From Hyaloperonospora brassicae (Eukaryota > Oomycota > Peronosporomycetes > Peronosporales > Peronosporaceae), in assembly GCA_947650285.1 (NCBI GenBank), contig CANTFL010000086.1:806001-870000 (forward strand): a stretch of DNA of 64,000 nucleotides. The letters are read 5' to 3'. The position numbers and the translations under genes were made by a program. Positions 36,703-46,554 of this stretch are shown piece after piece. Under the pieces are notes generated by a model. It ran no database searches. It was not told the origin of the DNA and saw nothing but the letters and a program-made list of their open reading frames with translations. Numbering within the stretch: position 1 is the stretch's first letter; every line of letters starts with the position of its first letter.

Positions 36703-37698
36703 GACCTATCTCTTTTCTTGAAACAGGTCACGAAATTTTCTGAAAAGATGTGGCTATACGAGTGCAAGAATTTTAAAGTACACTAAGTGCTTACAAAAAG
36801 GCTTTCCTCATCGACGTCAGCTGAGCGAAACAGTTATAATGTCGATGGCGGTCTTGATTACGGCATAACCTGAGCCAGCAGTTGCGTAGATGCAGAGAAG
36901 AGCTATCATCTAAATCGGTTTTAAGAAAGTGTATGATACGGCTGACAGATAATGTTTTATCACAAGCGCTTCAACAATTAGTTTTCTCAGAGGCGTTTGT
37001 GGCCATGACACGCAACATACGTTATGGTCCTGTAGCTCAATTTTGTCGTCAATGGCGAGATGTCGGAGCCGCGCAAAGTCCTATCAGGCATTATGCAAGG
37101 TTTCTCGATGGATCTGCTGCTTTTTGCTATATGGGTGAAAGTGCTGTCGTAGGCGATGAATGACGATTTACAGGTTTGAGCCTTATCGCAACTCGAGTGG
37201 AGGGGCACGTCAAAGAATTCGGCACACGTCGATGACCATACGTTTCTATGCATGATGCACGCCAGTTGTTGCACGTGTTGAGCATAGTGTATCGATATGG
37301 TCAATTGCCTAACCAAAGGATTTAACCAAGTAAAAGCAAGATTAATATTTCAATTTATCTGCTCACAAGGATACCTTCATTAGTATGCAAATGCTAGTGC
37401 ACGGCGAGACGACGAGGTATTTTTGTACGCAGTTGGAACGGCGAGTCTCACAGATGTAAACTGGGCAGCACGAATTCGTATGTTTTAGCGTCGGTTAGCG
37501 ATGAAAAGCCACCTGGCGAGCACTATAGAGTACCGCGTCTTGATTTTTGATGCTACAATGCTGCGGCGGTATTGTTTATATCGCCGGTGTTTGATCTTCC
37601 GGCATGGGAGCGGAATAGCAGCTTCGCAACACGCAATAATTTATATATAGCATCAAACCTACCAGCTCCGACGCTTCTTGCCACCATATGGACCCGTC
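36703..37698. other. Spacer between two solo LTRs; no gene recognised
   Basis: Open frames at 36882-37163 (+) and 36987-37316 (-) have no motif I can name. A nearly open frame (one stop) runs forward at about 37415-37690, with the segment TASLTDVNWAARIRMF; it is also unrecognised. Confidence 0.3.
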
Positions 37699-37703
37699 GC
37701 TGT

Positions 37704-38145
37704 TGTAACGGAATAGCCCGTTACAAGATATTGTCATTAAGGCTAAAATGACAATATCGAATAATGCGTTAAAAATTCTCTCAACAAATCACATAGCATG
37801 ATGAATTTGTTGAAGACGACCAAAGGTTATGATCCGTTGTTGATATCGTGATGGTATCAACCCACCAATCGCTGCTAGACGCGCGCAATGGGTGTTGAGT
37901 AGACGTCATCATACGTTTAGCTAGATTAATATAATGAAGTCAGGATAAACAGAGACATAAGATTGCTAGGATTCAATTGTGTTAAATAACAGTTTTACTT
38001 TTACCAGAGACCAGAGTGTTCACTTAGTCTCCTTTCCTTCCTCTTTGTTGGTGAAACACTTAGCAGGGCACTGACTATCACTGTTGTCAGTGGAAGTGAG
38101 CTCCATACTGTTCAACCAGTACGTTGTTACCAGTGCCCCGATATA
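37704..38145 (+). repeat. Solo LTR of family A
   Basis: 442 bases from TGTAACGG with a 5' terminal hairpin TGTAACGG...CCGTTACA (37704-37726) to a mutated end CCCCGATATA. The 5-base flanks are GCTGT and GCAGT, a target duplication with one mismatch. It is the best guide for aligning the degraded LTR of A0. Confidence 0.8.
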
Positions 38146-38402
38146 GCAGTTGCACTCGCCCAAGCTGGCTAGTCGAGCTTGGCCGAGATCCATATTGCTA
38201 GCGTGTAAGACCCAGAGCGTTTAATACGCCATACTGCTGTTCGCTCAGCGTACGGGCATGGGTGTCTCAAAATACGGAACTAGCATCATTTGAGAGCATA
38301 TCGACTCTTGTCGTTCGGGTCAGCAGCTGTACAATAATCACCGAAAGTTTAAAACCCTCTTTTAAAGTAGATAAGTCCTTGGCTAGCCCCGTCTATCCAT
38401 AA

Positions 38403-38850
38403 TCAGGACGACCGGCGGCATATATACTCTACGGAGCTCACCAGCCATTCCTTTATCGACCTCAGTCGGACCAGATCATATGAACGGACGTTCACAATTG
38501 CTAATTCGCTTGTTTGGTGCACTCTTCTAATGACACATGAAGAGGTAGACTTATGGTCGACGTATTCGTTAGCTGACAACCCTTGGATTATATACATCTG
38601 GCAGAGCCTGTTGGATCCACGTAAATATGACAAACTGCGGCCCTTTGCACTGGTGCACCTCCAGCTCCAGCGCATTTGGCTATCAACTAGCTCATGTGCT
38701 CTTCCCACAGTCGGTGAAAAAGCGCACCAGCAGGCAAATCTATGGTGCTGGAGACTGGCAATCCTGTCAAGTTCACCTGAGATTGTCATTGTCCCGCAAC
38801 TTCATGTTCACTGGCTAATTCGATCACTGAACCCTCCACCTCTGGCTCAT
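38403..38850 (-). pseudogene. Ty1/copia RT end and RNase H relic
   Basis: Reverse strand reads VGRAHELVDSQMRWSW, KGRSLSYLRG, YVDHKSTSSCVI and KEWLVSSVEYI. These follow the copia order: VGxLSxF.....HW, KRxLRYLxGT, DxxxRxSTSGYVF, then KQxxVALSSxEAEY. All catalytic residues but one Asp are lost. RT proper would lie to the right, where A2 (38952) has inserted. Confidence 0.5.
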
Positions 38851-38951
38851 GTAGACGCCTGGGCGCACACATCGAATGGCCGCGTCAAAGGAATTTTATA
38901 CGACCTAAGTTTCGAAAAGTCGAACATCATCGTCGTGGAGGAAGCAATCAT

Positions 38952-39342
38952 TGTAACGGGGCAGCCCGTTACATGGAATTGTCACTTAAAGGAAAGTGAC
39001 AATAAAGAATATTAAGTTGAATAATTCTTTGAACAATATCACCGATAGTGGTGATATTGATGGGTCGACCAAAGGGTCTGCTCATTGGTTGATATCTTGA
39101 TGATATCGACCCACCAATCGCCGCAGGACGCGCGCAATGAGTGGTGACGAGACGTCACTATACACTCAGTTATATTAATATAATTAAGTCAGGTTGAACA
39201 GAGAGACAGTAACTAAAGACTTAATTTATTAATATAACAGTTTTACTTTTCCCTTATCTACGCTTCCTCGTTTGCCTCGTGTACGCTCTGTCGGGGTACG
39301 ATACCCTTGCGTTACGTTCACGCAAGGGTGTGCCCCGTTACA
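38952..39342 (+). repeat. 5' LTR of A2
   Basis: Opens with a hairpin of 9-base arms TGTAACGGG/CCCGTTACA, followed by ATTGTCACTT/AAGTGACAAT, AATATCACC/GGTGATATT and CCCTTGCGT/ACGCAAGGG hairpins. It differs from the 3' LTR at roughly 10 percent of positions by hand count. Confidence 0.96.
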
Positions 39343-39344
39343 CC

Positions 39345-39355
39345 TGGTAGCACTT
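39345..39355 (+). other. Primer-binding site of A2
   Basis: TGGTAGCACTT starts two bases after the LTR. TGGTAGCA is what initiator-methionine tRNA priming requires. The same site serves A1 and C1. Confidence 0.8.
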
Positions 39356-39386
39356 TGTAGTCCTTCCAAGGACCACAGCATCCAAC

Positions 39387-40542
39387 ATGAACATGTTGGA
39401 TGATGAAGAGACCTTTCACGCCACGCGTGAAGGGTTTGACCATTTGAGTGACATCGAATGGAGTGCGGTAGAACGAATGAGTTCTACCGTAGGCGAGTTC
39501 GCCATTAGCGCCATGTTGGAGTCTCTAGACAGAGACCAACAACATGCCGCTATAGCCAAGTTCATTCAAAATGAACTTGTCCCCGAGAAAGGAGAAAGTA
39601 GCCTTGCTTCACCAGCAAGGCTCTCAACAGGCCGAGCAGTTGAGAGAACTCGGTGCTCAACAGACAGAGCTGTTGAGACAGCAGCAATTCCATGCTGCTG
39701 TGGGCGGGACGGCACATGCGCGTCGTCCCGAAGTCATGAAAGTTGACATCTCCAAGTACAGTGGAGTCCCGGAAGACTCCCTGTTACTGTGGTTTGTCGA
39801 ACTCGACAGAGCCTTAGGGGCTCGTCGCGTCGAAGATGAGCAAATGAAACTCACATTTGCTCAAACCCACTTGGCAGGACGTGCCAAAACTTGGTCCCTG
39901 GGGCTCGAGAGTAGCGACCCAAATGTGTTTAGGTCGCTAGATGACTTCAAGTCCCGGCTCAGACAAACGTTTGAGCCGCCACGGGCTGAGTTCAGGGCTC
40001 GTTCAGAGCTCCTGAAACTCAAGCAGGGTAAGCGTGATGTGCACGCTTACGCTCAACATATACGACTCCTCGCGAGTAGTATAACTGCTAACCCAGTTCA
40101 TGAACACACGTTGATTACGGTGTTCATGCAAGGGCTCGCAGAAGGGCCCGTCAGGAGCCACCTGTTCCGCCTTGAGCTGAATACGCTGGAAGATGCGATA
40201 TCAGCCGCGGAACAGGAAGACTTTAGCATGAGACAGGCTCATGCTAGCTCAAACTCTTATCGTCCACCGAGACGACAAGAGATCGGAGGTCCAGAACCAA
40301 TGGACCTCTGCTATGTTGAGAGCGAGAGACCTCGCTCTTCAAACAACAAGCGATTGCAGAGGTGCAATCGCTGTCAGAAGTTAGGGCACTACGCATACGA
40401 GTGTAGTGCTCCACGCCCAGTACCAAACAGTACTGAGCGAAATGGACGACCATTTGCCAGAAAGGGCAATGGGCGTGGGTCCAGCGCTGTTGCGAAGCCG
40501 CAACAGCGAGACGGACCATCAAAAAATGGTCGGGGTCAGTAG
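39387..40542 (+). pseudogene. gag of A2, one frameshift
   Basis: Starts at ATG 39387 (MNMLDDEETF), inside a perfect hairpin with 11-base arms. The first frame is homologous to A1 up to about 39590; the rest of the protein continues in the next frame to the stop ending at 40542. Features in order: an N-terminal helical segment, a Gln-rich coiled segment (LLHQQGSQQAEQLREL), the capsid-like core SLLLWFVELDRALGARR...TFEPPRAEFRARSELL, and the zinc knuckle CNRCQKLGHYAYEC (CX2CX4HX4C), then a Gly/Arg/Gln-rich tail. Gag packages the element RNA. It ends 51 bases before the protease frame. Confidence 0.93.
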
Positions 40543-40592
40543 GGGCGGAGCGCCCTACTGATCCAGCAACCTCAAGAGAATTTGCAAATCTC

Positions 40593-41507
40593 TTGACGAA
40601 AGTTGCTCCAGATACACAATCATTGTGTGTCTCTGCACCTGGTGATGACGTTTCGCTCATCACCTTGAAGTTGGAAGCGACAAATGATTTGTCGCTTCGT
40701 GCCCTAGTAGACTGTGGGGCGTCGAACAACTTTGTTCGTCGCCAGTCACTAGAGGGTCGTAGGCTCAAGTTCGTTGAGCGCGACATTCCCCTCACGAGGA
40801 TGACGGTGCGCCTTGCAACAGGCGCATCGATTACCGTTGAGAAACGTGTAGTAGGAATCCACTACACGTTAGAGGGCGAACAGTACGATGATGACTTCAT
40901 CGTACTAGATCTGGATGACAAATTTGATGTCATCCTGGGATTACCTTGGCTCAGAAAGTACGAGCCAAGGGTGAGCTGGCAGCATCGATCCGTGAAGATG
41001 CCTGCCGCTTGTTCATCAGATGGCCATCTGATGAACATCTTGGAGCGTCCACAAGCGTGTGGATGTTCTGCGAGTGAGTGCGATGGCCTCACTTGCGGTA
41101 CGGTCGTTAGCACGACTGCACAAGATCACAGTGTAGTTGATCACTACACTGTGGAGCAAGCTCCCGGCGGCTGTACAGAAGTACAGGCTGCGCCGAAGGT
41201 CCACCACTCGAATAAGTCGAGTGGACCGGGACATGGATGCATGCCTAGCGGGCAGCATCTTAGACAGAAGAAACCTGTTGCCTTCAAAGGGCAACATGGA
41301 AATCCTAGGTCGACTGGAGAGTCGACCGTAGAGGATCGGTACCTGACTGTGGTTGCACAGCCACAGTCAGAAGACGTCGAGGGAATAAGTCCCCACGTAC
41401 TTGAGGAAGGAATTCCTCAAGAGTCACTTGCTGAGGGATCAGGCCCTCAGCAACCTGTGGAAAGCAAGTTCCCAGGAAGTAACCGAGACGTTGAACGTCT
41501 TGGTTAA
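40593..41507 (+). CDS. Retropepsin-like protease and linker, A2
   Basis: 304 codons in a frame of its own. LVDCGASNNF near residues 37-46 is the active-site loop, with Cys in place of the usual Ser or Thr after the catalytic Asp. FIVLDLDDKFDVILGLPWLRKYEP is the second conserved block. The last 150 residues are a hydrophilic linker rich in Ser, Gly and Gln that is missing from A1. The enzyme would cut the gag-pol polyprotein. No strong start codon is expected because such frames are normally read through or reached by frameshifting. Confidence 0.85.
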   Translation: MTKVAPDTQSLCVSAPGDDVSLITLKLEATNDLSLRALVDCGASNNFVRRQSLEGRRLKFVERDIPLTRMTVRLATGASITVEKRVVGIHYTLEGEQYDDDFIVLDLDDKFDVILGLPWLRKYEPRVSWQHRSVKMPAACSSDGHLMNILERPQACGCSASECDGLTCGTVVSTTAQDHSVVDHYTVEQAPGGCTEVQAAPKVHHSNKSSGPGHGCMPSGQHLRQKKPVAFKGQHGNPRSTGESTVEDRYLTVVAQPQSEDVEGISPHVLEEGIPQESLAEGSGPQQPVESKFPGSNRDVERLG

Positions 41508-42408
41508 TGACGGATCAAGCGTAGGCGCTTATACGCTTGATCTGATTGTGCCTCCGAAGTTAACTTCGGAGATAACTCAGTTGCCAACGCTAGAACCGAA
41601 ACGGTTCTTGCGTGATCTGCGTAGTGGCAAAGTCAAGCAGATCTGCATACTCGTCACAGAGGATGAGTATGTGGCCGATATTCGGTCGGCGACAGTATTT
41701 GCTGAGAACGAACGGGTTCTCAGCAGCTCATCGATGGACGAAAGTGTCCTCGATGAGAAGACTCGGATTGAGCGATACACGTCCCAATCCTGGGAGTCAC
41801 TTCAGGCAAATCCTTTGTATAAGGATTTGATCGAATTCAAGGACGTATTCCCTGAATCCGTACCTTGCGAGTTGCCTAAGGACAAAGGCACTCGACACGA
41901 GATCGAGCTCAAACCGGGCTCGAAGTACTGTGTCATGAAGCAGTGGCCACTGCCTCGTGAACAAGTACTAGCGATCGACAAGTTCTTTGCCGATCGCTTA
42001 GCAGCGGGCCATGTGAGGGAATCAACATCCCCTCACAGCTCTCCGACCTTCTGTGTGCGAAAGGCCACAGGAGGATGGCGGATAGTGCACGCGTTCAACA
42101 AGTTGAATGCTGCAACGGTACCGGCTCAGACGCCGATACCGAGGAAGGACGTAATCATAGATGGTATGTCAAAGAGTACCATCTTTTCGTCCATGGATCT
42201 GATGGATGGATTCTATCAGATCCTCATGCGTGAACGGGACATCCCGTTCACGGCAGTGAGTACCCCCCAGCGGGATGCTGTGGGAGTGGCTAGTGATGCC
42301 ACAGGGGCTGAGCAATGCCCCTGCAACATTCAACAGATGTGTCACAAATCTGTTGAGACCGGTGCGAGACTTCGCACCGAGTTACTTCGACGATGTGTTC
42401 GTCCATAG
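41401..42408 (+). pseudogene. Reverse transcriptase N-terminal half, A2
   Basis: 335 codons. It includes the pre-RT segment (SWESLQANPLYKDLIEFKDVFPE, CELPKDKGTRHEIEL), then RT motifs TFCVRKATGGWRIVHAFNKLN and SSMDLMDGFYQILM. After FTAVSTP the reading leaves the conserved frame, because a small indel near 42268 moves the rest of RT into the next frame. The overlap with the end of the protease frame is another frame change. Confidence 0.9.
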
Positions 42409-45400
42409 CCGGGCTATGGACGGAAAGACGGACGTTGAAGTTCACAGAACTCACGTTCGTCAGGTTCTTCAACTTATGCGCAAGCATAAGTTGTACGCCA
42501 ACCTCAAGAAGTGTATATTCGCGGCTAGCGAAATACCACTTCTTGGGTGCATCGTGGGTAAACACGGCGTACGCCCTGATCCCGAAAAGATCAAGGCGAT
42601 CACCGACTGGCCAGTGCCAGTCGATGTCAAGGGACTAAGGAAGTTCCTTGGTCTAGCGGCGTACTTGCACAAGTACTCGCGCAACTACGCCGAGATGACT
42701 GTTCATCTTTCTTGCTTACTCAAGAAAAATGTCAAGTGGTCATGGAACGCTGAGTGTCAGCGTTCCTTTGAAGGTATCAAGCAAAGCTTGATGCAGTCGC
42801 CGATATTGGCGATTGCAGATCAGGACAGACCATTTCATGTGGTCTGTGACGCCAGCGATTTTGCAATCGGCTGTGCGTTAATGCAGTTCGACGCAGATGG
42901 CGCGGAGCGCGTCATCTGTTATCAGTCGCGTCAGCTGCAAGCAGCTGAGCGCAATTACCCAGTGCATGACAAGGAACTCCTTGCCATGAAGTATGCACTG
43001 GCTAAGTTCCGGGTCTATCTCTTGGGAGATAGACCGTTTGTTGTCTATACGGACCATGCGTCACTACGCACGGCCGTAAACAGCCCACACCTCTCGCAGA
43101 GAATGGCGAGGTGGCTGTCTTTCTTCGCGGAGTATAACTTCTCCGTGGAGTATAAACCAGGACGACTAAATGTCGTCGCTGATGCGCTTTCGCGCCGGCC
43201 CGATTTCGAGCCGGTCGCACAATTCAACAGTGAGGATAAGCCCACTGTTGCGACACTGACAGCCAGTGTTCCGTCGTCAAGCTTACTTGACGACGTACGA
43301 AAGGCATACGCAGAAGATAAGGATCTTCTGCGATTGATGGATCATCTGGTGCATCCATCCAGTAAATCAATGAAGGATTTACCGGCTTTGTACCGATCCT
43401 CATCGGATCGGTATACTACACGCAACGGATTGCTGTACTATACAGCCGTTGCCGGCGACACGCCTCGTGTCGTCGTCCCCGCTCATAATGATTTGCGTTT
43501 ACGCATCATGTATGAGTGTCACGATGCCCCAACAGGCGGCCATCGTGGGAGAGAAAAGACTTACCTCACGGTAAGTCGTGACTTTTACTGGCCACGCCAG
43601 TATCAGTTTGTACGCAAGTACATACGTGCTTGCGAGGTTTGTCAACGGGTGAAGCCTAGTCCTTCATCCCGTGCGCCATTGCAGCCTCTGCCTGTTCCGA
43701 CAGAGTGCTGGCAGTCCGTTTCAATGGACTTCGTCTTCGGTTTTCCCGAAGACGCTCACAAGAATAATGGTATTCTTGTGTTCGTTGACCGGTTCAGCAA
43801 GATGGTGCATCTTGCTGCAGTGCCCGAGTCCATCACGGCACCCGGTTGTGCTCGTGTCTTTCTTGACACGGTCTTTCGACTCCACGGGTTACCCCGTGAA
43901 CTCGTATCCGACCGTGACCCTCGGTTCACGGCGGCATTTTGGCAAACCGTGTTCCGTTCTCTTGGAACACGATTGAAGATGTCTACTTCTGACCATCCGG
44001 AAACAGATGGTCAGACGGAACGTGCGAACCGTGTCCTCGAAGAGATCCTTCGAGGATATGTCCACTCGTTTCCGAGTTGGAGCGAATTCCTACCCATGGT
44101 GGAATTCGCCATCAATAATTCGGTGCATGCTTCCACACAGCACACACCGTTTTACGTGAATGGCTTACGCCATCCACGTGTGCCCACCCTTCTAGAGTGT
44201 GACTCTTGGATAAGGGGGGGAGGGACTCGCTCGAGCAAAAACCGTTTTGGCTCTTGCTCATCACGTGTCGACGCTAACGTCGTCACGTATGATGCCGATG
44301 TCGACAAGGTCGACATCGATGAAGAAGATCACCTCAATAATAGCGACGACGCTATTATTGACTCGGATGATGATGACGATGCTGGTATATTCAGCATCGT
44401 CAACGATTATTCCAGCGAGGAAGAAGACAACCTCGCTGAAGAAGAGAACAATCTCTTAGCAGTGCGCACGAAGCGCACTGAAAGACAAAACAAAGAGTCA
44501 GCAGAGAACTTCCTGCTGACTCGAGAAGCGGTAGTCCGTTTCGTTCAGGACTCCATCGCAAATGCGGTGGACCGCCAGAAACGGAACGCAGACAAGAATG
44601 GAAGAGCAAATGTTCTTTCATTTAAGGTTAACGACCTAGTACTACTGTCTACGGTAAACTTACCTGGACATGCAGTCACTAGTGTCGGCAGTAGTAAACT
44701 ACTGCCGAAATACATTGGGCCATTTCGAGTGTTGCATCGCAAGGGCAATGCATACACGATCGAATTGCCACGTAAGATGCGCACGCATCCTACGTTTTAC
44801 GTGGGGAGGCTCAGGCCGTACTGTCAGTACGAGCCTTCTTCTTCCGATGAAGATAGCCCCCACGTTCAAGAACATCCATCAAGTTCTTGCGTTCGCGCTC
44901 CAGACGATCCGTCTGGTCGCGCAGATATGATACCTCGGAACTCAACCGAGATATCTCCCCGCGAGCTGTCGCCAGCTCGCCGGAAAGGGAGCGGACATCC
45001 CGCTCGACCTGAAGCTGCGCTGTGGCATAATCGGCGCGATCCCTCGCCCGATCAGCCTCGCGATCCTTGCGGTTCTTCCGCACGGTATCAGTCAAAGCGT
45101 AGCGCCGGTCGCGCTCGTGCTTCAAGTCATCGCGCAATTCATCGATTGCGCGATCCATCTCGTAAGGGTCGAGATGGTGAACCGAATCATCTGGAGGAGG
45201 TCTTTCCTCCTCCACCACATCCTTTGGTGGATGCTCACGGTGGTCAACGCTTTCTAGTGGAGCGTATCTTGAATCACCGTGACGATTCAGGATCAAGGAC
45301 GAGCTACCTCGTCCAGTGGCGGGGGTATCCACCCTCTTGGAACAGCTGGGAGCCCCGCTCTCAGCTGTTGATGGACGTTGAAGGTCTCGTCCGCCAGTAT

Positions 45401-45439
45401 GACGAGACTCATCCGATGAGTCCTGTGGCCCATCGGTAA
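42275..45439 (+). CDS. pol of A2: RT C-terminal half, RNase H, integrase, acidic insertion, GPY/F and chromodomain
   Basis: 1054 open codons. RT: PQG at residues 9-11 and the catalytic SYFDD at 36-40. RNase H: Asp192, Glu234 and Asp260, ending at VVADALSRRPDF. Integrase: H2C2 finger His416, His423, Cys453, Cys456; DDE triad Asp485, Asp546, Glu582 with exactly 35 residues between the last two. An Asp/Glu/Ser-rich insertion occupies about 671-725. GPF of the GPY/F module is at 815-817. A 130-residue basic linker leads to the C-terminal chromodomain from about 993 (FLVERILNHRD, YLVQWRGYPPSWNSWEP). All catalytic residues are present, so this part could be functional if supplied in frame. Confidence 0.95.
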   Translation: MLWEWLVMPQGLSNAPATFNRCVTNLLRPVRDFAPSYFDDVFVHSRAMDGKTDVEVHRTHVRQVLQLMRKHKLYANLKKCIFAASEIPLLGCIVGKHGVRPDPEKIKAITDWPVPVDVKGLRKFLGLAAYLHKYSRNYAEMTVHLSCLLKKNVKWSWNAECQRSFEGIKQSLMQSPILAIADQDRPFHVVCDASDFAIGCALMQFDADGAERVICYQSRQLQAAERNYPVHDKELLAMKYALAKFRVYLLGDRPFVVYTDHASLRTAVNSPHLSQRMARWLSFFAEYNFSVEYKPGRLNVVADALSRRPDFEPVAQFNSEDKPTVATLTASVPSSSLLDDVRKAYAEDKDLLRLMDHLVHPSSKSMKDLPALYRSSSDRYTTRNGLLYYTAVAGDTPRVVVPAHNDLRLRIMYECHDAPTGGHRGREKTYLTVSRDFYWPRQYQFVRKYIRACEVCQRVKPSPSSRAPLQPLPVPTECWQSVSMDFVFGFPEDAHKNNGILVFVDRFSKMVHLAAVPESITAPGCARVFLDTVFRLHGLPRELVSDRDPRFTAAFWQTVFRSLGTRLKMSTSDHPETDGQTERANRVLEEILRGYVHSFPSWSEFLPMVEFAINNSVHASTQHTPFYVNGLRHPRVPTLLECDSWIRGGGTRSSKNRFGSCSSRVDANVVTYDADVDKVDIDEEDHLNNSDDAIIDSDDDDDAGIFSIVNDYSSEEEDNLAEEENNLLAVRTKRTERQNKESAENFLLTREAVVRFVQDSIANAVDRQKRNADKNGRANVLSFKVNDLVLLSTVNLPGHAVTSVGSSKLLPKYIGPFRVLHRKGNAYTIELPRKMRTHPTFYVGRLRPYCQYEPSSSDEDSPHVQEHPSSSCVRAPDDPSGRADMIPRNSTEISPRELSPARRKGSGHPARPEAALWHNRRDPSPDQPRDPCGSSARYQSKRSAGRARASSHRAIHRLRDPSRKGRDGEPNHLEEVFPPPPHPLVDAHGGQRFLVERILNHRDDSGSRTSYLVQWRGYPPSWNSWEPRSQLLMDVEGLVRQYDETHPMSPVAHR

Positions 45440-46420
45440 ACACGCGCCTTTGGCGCTTGTAGACGGATTGCAAGTTTGCAATCGCGTCACGCATCTCATC
45501 CGAGATGTGTGCCCTTCCCCAGGGCGAACTTAGGGAATACACGTCCCTATGTGCACGCTGCGAGTTGTCAACACAACTCGCACAAGGGTCTCCCCAAGTG
45601 AGGCAAGGAATGCCTGCCTCACTCGACAAACAGTGCAACCGGTACCTGGCACCGGTTGGCGTTCGCTTTTCGAACCTGAGGCGTGTCGCCTCAAGTTTCT
45701 TGAGCCACCCTTCTCGTCCAAAATTCTTTACGTTTTGGACGAACGCGTTCCACGCAGCCAAAAGCGAGGCTTTGTCACGCTTTTGGTTGCCGTTGTACCA
45801 TCGATGTCTAAGGAAGACATCGAGATAAAAGTCTTCTTCAGCGCGAAAGTTGCTCGCGCTGGAACTCAAGCCGTGAAGCTCAGTCGCATCGAATAAGGGT
45901 ATTCGATGGTGTTGGCTTGTCTCGTGAGACAAGCTATTGATGAGCCCGTTCGGGAAAGCGCCACGGCTTCAGCTCACCACGCTTCACAGTGGTACCTTTG
46001 TCGGTACCACGGCTTTCAGTATGACGACGGCTCTCGCCATCGTCATCACGCTCTTGCGAGGAAGCGCGAGTCGATAGTGGTAAGGCGTAATGCTCCTCAC
46101 CACTAGATGTTCATCATCACTGGCCGAACAGACTGTGTTGCATTTCACGAGTCCGTTCGTTCGGCAGTGCTCTTGACGAATACTGAGGCGTCGCCGGTGA
46201 TCGAGATGCCTCTGGAACGTTGCCCGAGTCAGACACGTCTGACTCGCCAGGATTGATGACCTCAATGTCGGGGTCATCATGCGCACGCGGTGTTGTACCG
46301 CGTGCACCTGCAGCACCTTTTGCTGCAGGCTGAGAACGAGCAGCAGACGACGAATCGTCTGCCGCAGAGGCTGGCACAGCAGCGGGCTGTGCGTGTCTTC
46401 GAGTCACCCCGCATAGACAT
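44811..46420 (-). pseudogene. Antisense ORF of A2: conserved protein with C-terminal coiled coil
   Basis: ATG at 46420-46418 (MSMRGDSK, as in A1) sits in a hairpin loop. Two frameshifts (between 46420 and 46407, and between 46117 and 45932) break the N-terminal third; the remaining 373 codons (45932-44811) are open. The middle holds WYNGNQKRDKASLLAAWNAF, a Cys cluster PCLTWGDPCASC, and SSPWGRAHIS. The last 130 residues form a heptad-like coiled coil (ERDVRSLSGELATARGEI region) ending KKKARTDST, a possible nuclear localisation signal. The frame overlaps the sense chromodomain and its linker. No known family was recognised. It may be expressed from an antisense promoter in or near the 3' LTR, which I could not identify. 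Confidence 0.6.
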
Positions 46421-46432
46421 GTTAACTATGCG
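46410..46432 (-). promoter_or_regulatory. Hairpin enclosing the antisense start codon of A2
   Basis: Arms CGCATAG (46410-46416) and CTATGCG (46426-46432), 9-base loop containing the antisense ATG. It is the same arrangement as 9984-10014 in A1. Confidence 0.65.
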
Positions 46433-46542
46433 AGGTCAGGTCGAAAGTCATGAACGGAACGGACCCAACAAGTGCTCCCTGTCCCACTGGTGGCCAACGA
46501 GTGGCCGCCATATTTTCGATGGTCACACGGTGACTATCAGTT

Positions 46543-46554
46543 AAGGGGGGGTGA
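46543..46554 (+). other. Polypurine tract of A2
   Basis: AAGGGGGGGTGA directly abuts the 3' LTR, the place where plus-strand DNA synthesis starts in LTR elements. Confidence 0.75.

Noticed and set aside
38530..39015. 161-codon forward frame upstream of A2
   Set aside because: It runs into the A2 LTR and is antisense to the copia RNase H relic; composition gives no support for a protein.
42290..42684. Reverse-strand frames over A2 RT with counterparts in A1
   Set aside because: They are the complement of a highly conserved sense domain, so conservation follows from the sense protein, unlike the antisense frame at 44811-46420.
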